Assembly: GCF_012971745.1 (NCBI RefSeq)
Contig: NZ_CP048834.1
Span: 2,852,001 to 2,916,000 of the forward strand
Origin: Starkeya sp. ORNL1
GTDB lineage: Bacteria; Pseudomonadota; Alphaproteobacteria; Rhizobiales; Xanthobacteraceae
Reading direction: 5' to 3'
DNA length: 64,000 nt
Position numbers and translations under genes: made by a program. The notes below the pieces were generated by a model that saw nothing but the letters and a program-made list of their open reading frames with translations, had not been told where the DNA came from and searched no databases. Below, in pieces: positions 59,537 through 64,000 of this stretch (position 1 is its first letter; each line of letters begins with the position of its first letter).

Positions 59537-60778
59537 ATGCGCATCGCTATCCACACCTTCGGGACCCGCGGCGATGTGCAACCGTATATCGCGCTGGCGC
59601 TCGGGCTGAAGGCGCGCGGCCACGATGTGCAAGTCACGGCACCCGCTCAACATGAGGCGCTCATCACCAAGCGTGGCGTCGGCTTCTTCCCCTTGCCAGG
59701 TGACGTCCTCGCCTTGCTTGACACACCTGAGGGCCGATCTGCAGTGGGGAAAGGCAGCGGGTTTAGCGCCGGATTCAAGCTCTTGAAATATGTCCGGCCC
59801 CTGATGCGTGGCCTGATGGATGAGGAATGGTGGTCCGCACGATTCTTTGGGCCCGATCTTATCATTCACCATCCGAAGTCGATCGCGGCTCCGCACATAG
59901 CGGAGGCATTGAGTAAGCCGCACATTCTCGCCTCGCCGTTGCCAGGCTTTACACCGACCTCAGCCTTTCCCAGCCCCATCGTTCCATTCACCTCACTGGG
60001 GCCGTTCAATCGGATAAGCCATTCGCTCATGATGCACGCGTCGGGCCTACTCTTTGGCGGGATGTTGAGGGATTGGAGGGAGCAGACGCTTGGCGTTCCA
60101 AAGACCGCGCCGAACAAGGCGAGCGCGGGAACGCTCTACGCTTACAGCAGACACGTCGTGCCTATTCCGCCGGATTGGCCCGGGAGGGTCGCGGTCACCG
60201 GCTACTGGTTCCTCGACGAGCCTGCATGGTCGCCGCCTGCGGATCTTGTGGCGTTTCTCGACGCCGGGGAGCCTCCTATCTACTTCGGTTTCGGGAGCAT
60301 GCCTCCGGTCGATCCGGATCGATTGACCGGAGACGTCATCACCGCGCTCACCCGTACGGGAAATCGAGGGGTTCTGGCGATCGGTTCCGGTGCCTTACGG
60401 TCCATCTCGGCCCCAAACGTCTTTGTTTTGTCGGAGGCTCCCCATGGAAGTCTCTTCCCGAGGATGTCGGCTGTCGTTCACCATGGTGGCGCCGGGACGA
60501 CTGCGGCGGCGCTCCGGGCCGGAAAGCCCACGACCATCTGCCCGTTTTTTGGCGATCAGCCGTTCTGGGGGCGACGAATTGATTCCCTTGGAGTCGGGCC
60601 TCGTCCGATAAGCCAACGCACGCTGACGAGCGATCGCCTGGCAGCGGCGCTGGCGGAGATGGACGGAGGAGGCATGCAGGAACGCGCCGCAAGCCTAGGT
60701 TCGAAGATTCGCGAAGAAGACGGCATCGGCGCGGCAATCGGATTTATCGAGCAGGCGGTGACGAGTCGGCGAAGTTAA
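59537..60778 (+). CDS. UGT-type glycosyltransferase (glycosyltransferase family 1/28 type)
   Basis: 413 residues from ATG 59537; the frame is open to 59483. The N-terminal RIAIHTFGTRGDVQPYIALA is the classical start of sterol or macrolide glycosyltransferases, and the donor site motif HHGGAGTTAAALRAG is near residue 320, followed by PFFGDQPFWGRR. It uses a nucleotide sugar to glycosylate a lipid or small molecule; the acceptor is unknown. A hairpin terminator follows. Confidence 0.9.
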   Translation: MRIAIHTFGTRGDVQPYIALALGLKARGHDVQVTAPAQHEALITKRGVGFFPLPGDVLALLDTPEGRSAVGKGSGFSAGFKLLKYVRPLMRGLMDEEWWSARFFGPDLIIHHPKSIAAPHIAEALSKPHILASPLPGFTPTSAFPSPIVPFTSLGPFNRISHSLMMHASGLLFGGMLRDWREQTLGVPKTAPNKASAGTLYAYSRHVVPIPPDWPGRVAVTGYWFLDEPAWSPPADLVAFLDAGEPPIYFGFGSMPPVDPDRLTGDVITALTRTGNRGVLAIGSGALRSISAPNVFVLSEAPHGSLFPRMSAVVHHGGAGTTAAALRAGKPTTICPFFGDQPFWGRRIDSLGVGPRPISQRTLTSDRLAAALAEMDGGGMQERAASLGSKIREEDGIGAAIGFIEQAVTSRRS

Positions 60779-60869
60779 CCGGCGTGAGCGGCACCACCTT
60801 GTTGCCGGCCGCCGCCGCTCTCAGATGTTACGTCCGCGCGAGACTGCCGTGCTCGGCTCCGTTGAATGG

Positions 60870-60893
60870 TGGCGCGGGTCGTAACCCGCGCCA
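60870..60893. terminator. Bidirectional hairpin terminator
   Basis: TGGCGCGGGT (60870-60879) pairs perfectly with ACCCGCGCCA (60884-60893) across CGTA. It lies between the convergent glycosyltransferase and DUF3892 genes. No T-run is visible. Confidence 0.55.
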
Positions 60894-60913
60894 AGGCCCT
60901 GTCAGAGGCAGCG

Positions 60914-61183
60914 CTACAGCGCCAGCAGATTGTTCAACTCCACGCTGTCAGGTTCAGTCTTAAGGTACGCGCGACCGTTGGAACGCCGCGCGACCTCGAC
61001 CCATACGGACTCGCCCGACGGCGCGACCGTCCAAAGCTTATACTGGCTCGTCTGCAGGGCCGTGATTAGGGTATCGATGTCGCGATGCCACCCACCACCG
61101 CCAGGCCCGCCCAATCCCTGGAGCCGGCGATGACGGTCGTTGTTGTCGGGGCGGTGACAGGTCACCTGGAAAGTGTCGGTCAT
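60914..61183 (-). CDS. DUF3892 family protein
   Basis: 89 residues from ATG 61183 (GGGGAA 5 bp upstream). VTCHRPDNNDRHRRLQGLGG, IDTLITALQTSQYKLWTV and VWVEVARRSNGRAYLKTEPD match this short family. Function is unknown. Confidence 0.75.
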   Translation of the reverse strand: MTDTFQVTCHRPDNNDRHRRLQGLGGPGGGGWHRDIDTLITALQTSQYKLWTVAPSGESVWVEVARRSNGRAYLKTEPDSVELNNLLAL

Positions 61184-62456
61184 GGTCTTCCCCAAGCGAG
61201 CCAGGCTTGACCGACGACGAATCCGGACTGTTAATCTGGCTGTTAAGCGCCTGCCCCGTAACCCGGGAGTGGCCGCTTTGGCTTGGTTCGGAAGCTCTGA
61301 GTATCGGGCCGTTCGGGATTTGCGACGCCAGACGATGGATTGCTCAATTGTTGTGACTGGGCTGATGTCGTTTGCAGGATTCCCGGCATCAAGGATGCTG
61401 CGTTCGCTAAACTGTTCCAATCTTATCCTGCAACCACTTGCCTGAAAAACAGGTGTTATCGGGCGGCTGCCCCGCCCGCGCCTCCGCGCCACTCGGCCGG
61501 CTTGGGTTCCTGACCGAAAATCCCTACCGGTTTGCGTGGCTGCCTGAAAACCGCATACGAGGGGATTCTGGTGGCAGGTGTCACTGAGCGCACTGGCGGC
61601 ATCGACTGATATCGAGGTTGTAGCTCAAACGCACCACGGGCGAACGGCTGAAGGGCCTAGCACTCGCACGCGCCGACGCGCGCACCTCCGAACTACCCCC
61701 TCGGTGCCACGGGTATCGCCCGCGTTGCTGTGGTTGTCACTTAGCTGTGAGCCGCCCACTGTAGGAGATGGTATAGATACGTCCGTGTTGCGCTAGGTAC
61801 TGACATCGGCTCGGTGCCTGAAAGCTGACATTCCGATTGGTGACGAGGGCCTGCTCACCTCAATGCGGGGAATGCACTGGTACGCACGTCTCGATCCTCC
61901 ACCGTGCGTTCGCCCCGAGGCCCTATTCTCCCAAATGCGGCGAGCACTGGGATTCTCTGTGACAGCTCCGCGGGTAGATATCGACATTGACGACGGGCCC
62001 CTCACTGGTGAAGTCCGGAGCCTCGCTCAAAGAGGTCTAGGCACAAACTTTCCAGGGGCCGGCCGCTGCTGCCTCCATCGGACGGAACTCAGCAGCCTGT
62101 TCGGGAAATCTCGATGAGCTTGACATATCAATCGGGCGCGCCGCGCTTCGCGGGTAAAAAATCTCCTACGCACGCTGTAACGAAACCGGCGACCGAAACG
62201 TATCCCCACCGATCCCTCCTTACGGGTGCAGCGGATCGGGAGAACGATATGCGTCGCTAACTCAAGGTGAGCCGCCCAAGTACGGGAGGCTGGATGATTT
62301 CCGCACGTTGGCCTTCGCTCGTTCCGGACCAAGGCAAGAGCATCAGCTCCTATGGTCGCGCGCGTTGACGTGTACCCGACTGCCAAGCGGACGAGGTGTT
62401 TCTCTTTGCTCGCCGTCCCGCGGCAAAACAGTTCGTTCCGCAAGTGTTGGATCCAT
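61184..62456. other. 1.27-kb stretch without a convincing gene
   Basis: Open frames on both strands are short and of poor protein character. The phrase GTGAGCCGCCCA occurs twice (near 61747 and 62265) as an imperfect repeat, which suggests decayed mobile or repetitive DNA. The PLP-enzyme promoter must lie near its right end. Confidence 0.35.
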
Positions 62457-63608
62457 ATGGACGACCGGCCGAGAACTATCCTGAAGCCACAGACGATCGC
62501 TGCACGGGCTTTGGGTGCGGGACGCCCGACCACGACGGCTCTCACGCCCCCGATCGATGTGGCAACGACCTACCTGCGCGACGCCGACAACGGCTATAGC
62601 TCGGGCTATGTCTATGGCCGACAGGACAATGCCTCGGTTCAGCAGGCGGAGGCGCAGATCGCGGACATGGAGTTCGCCCGCGAGGCGCTGCTCTTCACCT
62701 CCGGCATGGCCGCCGCGACGATGGTCTTCCTGGCCTTGCCGCCGACGCACATCGTCTGCCCGAACGTCATGTATTGGGGCTTGCGCAGGTGGCTCCAGGA
62801 CGTTCGCCGCTACGGCCATGACGTAACGTTCGTCGACATGTCGAATCTCGACGAGGTGCGAGCCGCGATCATTCCCGGAAAGACCGGCCTGGTCTGGATC
62901 GAGACGCCCAGCAATCCGCTTTGGACGATCACCGACATTGCCGCCGTCGCCGAATGCGCCCACCGCGCGGGCGCACTGGTCTGTGCGGATTCGACCGCCG
63001 CCACCCCCGTGCTGACGCAGCCGCTCGATCTCGGCGCCGATATCGTCATGCACTCCGCGACCAAATATCTGAACGGCCACTCCGACGTAGTCGCCGGCGC
63101 GCTGGCGACGGCGCACCGCACCGAGCTCTGGGAACGGATCCGCAGCGTGCGCAACCAGCATGGCGCGGTGCTCGGGCCATTTGACGCCTGGCTACTGACC
63201 CGCGGGCTGCGCACGCTCGATTTGCGGGTCAAGGAGCAGAGCCGCAGCGCACGCGCGCTTGCCACCCGGCTTGTGGGCCACCCCGCCCTCTCCTCCGTGC
63301 TATATCCCGGTCTTCCTGACCATCCCGGCCGCCAGGTCGCCGCCCGGCAGATGTCGGGCGGCTTCGGCGGCATGCTGTCGGTAAGGGTCAAAGGCGGCGC
63401 GGCCAATGCCGTGGCGGTGGCCGCCAATGTCCATCTCTGGCGGCGGGCGACGTCGTTCGGCGGCATAGAGAGCCTGATCGAGCATCGATCCTCGATCGAG
63501 GGCGACGGTTCCCCCTGCCCCGACGACCTGCTGCGGCTGTCGGTGGGGCTGGAGGATCCGGACGACCTCTATCGCGACCTTTCGCACGCGCTGAACGTTC
63601 TGACCTAG
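62457..63608 (+). CDS. Cys/Met metabolism PLP-dependent enzyme (cystathionine gamma-synthase type)
   Basis: 383 residues from ATG 62457; the frame is open to 62352. Family blocks: IDVATTYLRDADNGYSSGY, the YGRQDN segment, IETPSNPLWTITD, and SATKYLNGHSD with the PLP-binding lysine. The C-terminal SFGGIESLIEHRS is also typical. It catalyses a gamma-elimination or gamma-replacement on sulfur amino acids; which one is unclear. It is 23 bp upstream of the transferase that follows. Confidence 0.9.
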   Translation: MDDRPRTILKPQTIAARALGAGRPTTTALTPPIDVATTYLRDADNGYSSGYVYGRQDNASVQQAEAQIADMEFAREALLFTSGMAAATMVFLALPPTHIVCPNVMYWGLRRWLQDVRRYGHDVTFVDMSNLDEVRAAIIPGKTGLVWIETPSNPLWTITDIAAVAECAHRAGALVCADSTAATPVLTQPLDLGADIVMHSATKYLNGHSDVVAGALATAHRTELWERIRSVRNQHGAVLGPFDAWLLTRGLRTLDLRVKEQSRSARALATRLVGHPALSSVLYPGLPDHPGRQVAARQMSGGFGGMLSVRVKGGAANAVAVAANVHLWRRATSFGGIESLIEHRSSIEGDGSPCPDDLLRLSVGLEDPDDLYRDLSHALNVLT

Positions 63609-63631
63609 CCACGCTGCCCAGGCGCTTACTC

Positions 63632-64000
63632 ATGGACACCATAGCCGTCGCGATCATCTGCAAGACGCCGAGCCCGGGCCAATCCAAGACCCGGCTCTCG
63701 CCGCCCTTGCGTCCCGAGGAGTGCGCGCAGATCTCCTCCTGCTTCATCAGGGACCTGTCGGCCACGATCGCAAGCCTGGAGGCCGACGGCGACGTCGACG
63801 GCTACGCGGTCTATACGCCGCTCGGCACCGAGGACTCGCTGCGCCCCCTGCTTCCCGAGAGCTTCGGCCTCGTCCCGCAGGGCGAAGGGGACCTGGGGCA
63901 ACGCCTCGACCGCGGAATAGCCGACCTGCTGGCGGCCGGACACGCCGGTGCGATTCTGATCAATTCCGACAGCCCGACCTTGCCGCGCAGCATATTGCGC
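63632..64000 (+). CDS. TIGR04282/DUF2064 family transferase, 3' partial
   Basis: The frame opens at ATG 63632 and runs off the window (123 residues seen). MDTIAVAIICKTPSPGQSKT followed by RLSPPL, then YAVYTPLGTEDSL, and GAILINSDSPTLPRS are the nucleotide-sugar/nucleotidyltransferase-like signatures of the selenodomain-associated transferase family. It follows the PLP enzyme by 23 bp on the same strand, so the two may form an operon. Confidence 0.8.
   Translation, partial: MDTIAVAIICKTPSPGQSKTRLSPPLRPEECAQISSCFIRDLSATIASLEADGDVDGYAVYTPLGTEDSLRPLLPESFGLVPQGEGDLGQRLDRGIADLLAAGHAGAILINSDSPTLPRSILR

Overview
The window reads as high-GC chromosome of an alphaproteobacterium, most likely a Hyphomicrobiales member close to Bradyrhizobium/Nitrobacteraceae. 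The evidence is the gene families (many tripartite tricarboxylate transporter sets, DUF1254/DUF1214, DUF6894, DUF3768), a CCGGCCATGAC-type dispersed palindrome, and a tRNA-Phe 3' fragment of alphaproteobacterial type. This is inferred from content only; no search was run.

Region 1 (1-27,150) is metabolic chromosome. Two tripartite tricarboxylate transporter sets (TctB-A-C at 1.1-4.1 kb and TctC-B-A at 20.8-23.9 kb) each sit beside a malate/lactate-type (Ldh2) dehydrogenase. Between them lie two MmgE/PrpD proteins, a PDC-lactonase-like amidohydrolase, an LVIVD-repeat protein, an aldehyde dehydrogenase, a cupin, two GntR regulators and one AraC regulator. Together they look like an uptake-and-degradation locus for an unidentified carboxylic acid. 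CYTH-CHAD, acid phosphatase, DUF1254, CobW-type GTPase, MarR-GNAT and nitronate monooxygenase genes complete the region.

Region 2 (27.48-48.85 kb) is a probable integrated island. An 18-bp direct repeat matching the 3' end of tRNA-Phe lies at both ends (27,479 and 48,832), and a tyrosine integrase gene stops 33 bp from the right copy. It carries a serine recombinase module with two frameshifted genes, then a nine-gene minus-strand operon (42,878 to 31,739) of exported proteins: a DUF4403-like protein, a trypsin-like protease, a small basic protein, two proline-rich proteins, a beta-propeller/caspase protein of 1154 residues, a second caspase-like protein, a hypothetical protein and a GH19 lysozyme/chitinase-like enzyme. 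An IS5-family element and a second trypsin-like protease with a pre-peptidase-type C-terminus follow. This exported caspase/trypsin/wall-hydrolase operon is the best candidate for an undescribed system.

Region 3 (49.0-54.2 kb) is a compact minus-strand set: two excisionase-like HTH proteins, two hypothetical proteins, a primase/helicase-like DUF3987 protein and a terminase small subunit. It resembles a phage satellite. The integrase and the terminase gene converge on the 18-bp core, as they would around an attP.

Region 4 (54.2-64.0 kb) is mixed: an ISL3 transposase remnant, an acyltransferase, small membrane proteins, a gene with an in-frame stop, a ClC channel, a glycosyltransferase, a DUF3892 protein, a 1.3-kb stretch without convincing genes, a Cys/Met-metabolism PLP enzyme and the start of a TIGR04282/DUF2064 transferase that runs off the window.
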